NCBI GenBank assembly: GCA_003648455.1
Contig: QMPG01000205.1
Location: forward strand, 1 to 6,025
DNA: 6,025 nucleotides
Source of the DNA: Bacteroidota bacterium
GTDB lineage: Bacteria; Bacteroidota; Bacteroidia; Bacteroidales; B39-G9
Direction: 5' to 3'
Position 1 is the first letter of the stretch; each line of letters starts with the position of its first letter. The position numbers were made by a program, and so were the translations under genes. Below are positions 5,754 to 6,025 of the stretch, one piece after another. A model generated the notes under the pieces. The model had not been told where the DNA came from, did not search any database, and saw nothing but the letters and a program-made list of their open reading frames with translations.

Positions 5754-6025
5754 TAAATTTTATTTGTTTAAATTTTTATAATTAGATCATTATTAAGTGA
5801 TTATTAGTTTTTTATTTCATGTCAAGTCGCTTTTTTTACCGCAGAGACGCTAAGACGCAAAGGTTTTTTTACCTGTTTGTATTTTTGTAACCTTATCATT
5901 ATCATGCGATTATTTTGTATTTTTTATTAACCTGAGTTCGATATAAAATATTATCACAGCTTCAATTATTTTTCTTTAGAAATTTATCCAAATTTTTGAA
6001 GTACTATCGGGATAATTCAAGAAAA
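5754..6025. other. Non-coding 3' flank of parC
   Basis: No supportable gene is seen here on either strand. After the tandem stop codons the sequence is very A/T-rich. A weak hairpin (GATCA at 5785-5789 with TGATT at 5798-5802, one G-T pair) precedes six Ts at 5808-5813 and could be a poor terminator; no strong one exists. ATTATTA is repeated at 5789-5795 and 5800-5806, and TTATCA is in tandem at 5893-5904. The GC-richer 8-bp repeat at 5840-5863 stands out. An open frame from 5936 to the right edge lacks a start codon and is not called. Confidence 0.6.
5840..5863. repeat. GC-richer 8-bp tandem repeat (three units) downstream of parC
   Basis: Three consecutive units, CGCAGAGA (5840-5847), CGCTAAGA (5848-5855) and CGCAAAGG (5856-5863), follow the pattern CGC-W-R-AG-R. 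They form an island of higher G+C in very A/T-rich DNA. The island is flanked by a 10-base direct repeat, TTTTTTTACC, at 5831-5840 and 5864-5873. From general familiarity, CGCAAAGACGC-like tracts recur in intergenic DNA of many Bacteroidota and some other phyla, without an agreed function. There is no coding potential or strong hairpin. Confidence 0.8.

Noticed and set aside
5785..5813. Rho-independent terminator after parC
   Set aside because: The stem is only five pairs, includes a G-T pair and is A/T-rich; it is too weak to call as a separate feature.
5936..6025. Plus-strand open frame reaching the right edge
   Set aside because: It has no start codon, begins just after an in-frame TGA, and the 30-residue translation matches nothing I recognise.

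Overview
The window looks like chromosomal DNA from a member of the Bacteroidota (Bacteroidetes). The DNA is strongly A+T-rich. The starts lack Shine-Dalgarno sequences. Two upstream regions carry the Bacteroidota sigma-factor promoter pattern (TTTG, a spacer of about 18-20 bases, then TAnnTTTG). The two large proteins match the Bacteroidota form of topoisomerase IV. The order or genus cannot be fixed from this sequence alone.

Layout. Positions 1-255 (minus strand) hold the first 85 codons of a TolC-type outer-membrane efflux protein that runs off the left edge. Just upstream of it, also on the minus strand, is a TetR/AcrR-family repressor (300-908). The two are probably one operon with the repressor first, since the 44-base gap holds only a 7-bp tandem repeat and no promoter-like sequence. 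A 209-base divergent region (909-1117) holds a promoter for each direction, and an imperfect palindrome that overlaps the repressor's own promoter is a likely autoregulatory operator. On the plus strand, parE (1118-2950) and parC (3036-5753) encode the ATPase/Toprim and the DNA breakage-reunion subunits of topoisomerase IV. They are separated by 85 bases that contain a six-unit, 9-bp-period repeat and no recognisable promoter, so they are probably co-transcribed. The last 272 bases (5754-6025) show no supportable gene but contain a conspicuous GC-richer 8-bp tandem repeat.

How the genes work together. ParE and ParC form an A2B2 enzyme that decatenates sister chromosomes and relaxes supercoils using ATP. 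The leftward genes look like the start of a TetR-controlled efflux operon, whose pump and adaptor genes would lie beyond the left edge. The two units share only the intergenic region.

The core genes are ordinary and intact, and I found no convincing new multi-gene system. The points most worth a second look are: three short tandem arrays with periods 7, 8 and 9, one in each non-divergent gap; a ParC C-terminal hexapeptide that resembles a sliding-clamp-binding motif; an alanine at the quinolone-contact serine position of ParC; a nearly leaderless parE transcript; and the operator-promoter overlap upstream of tetR.
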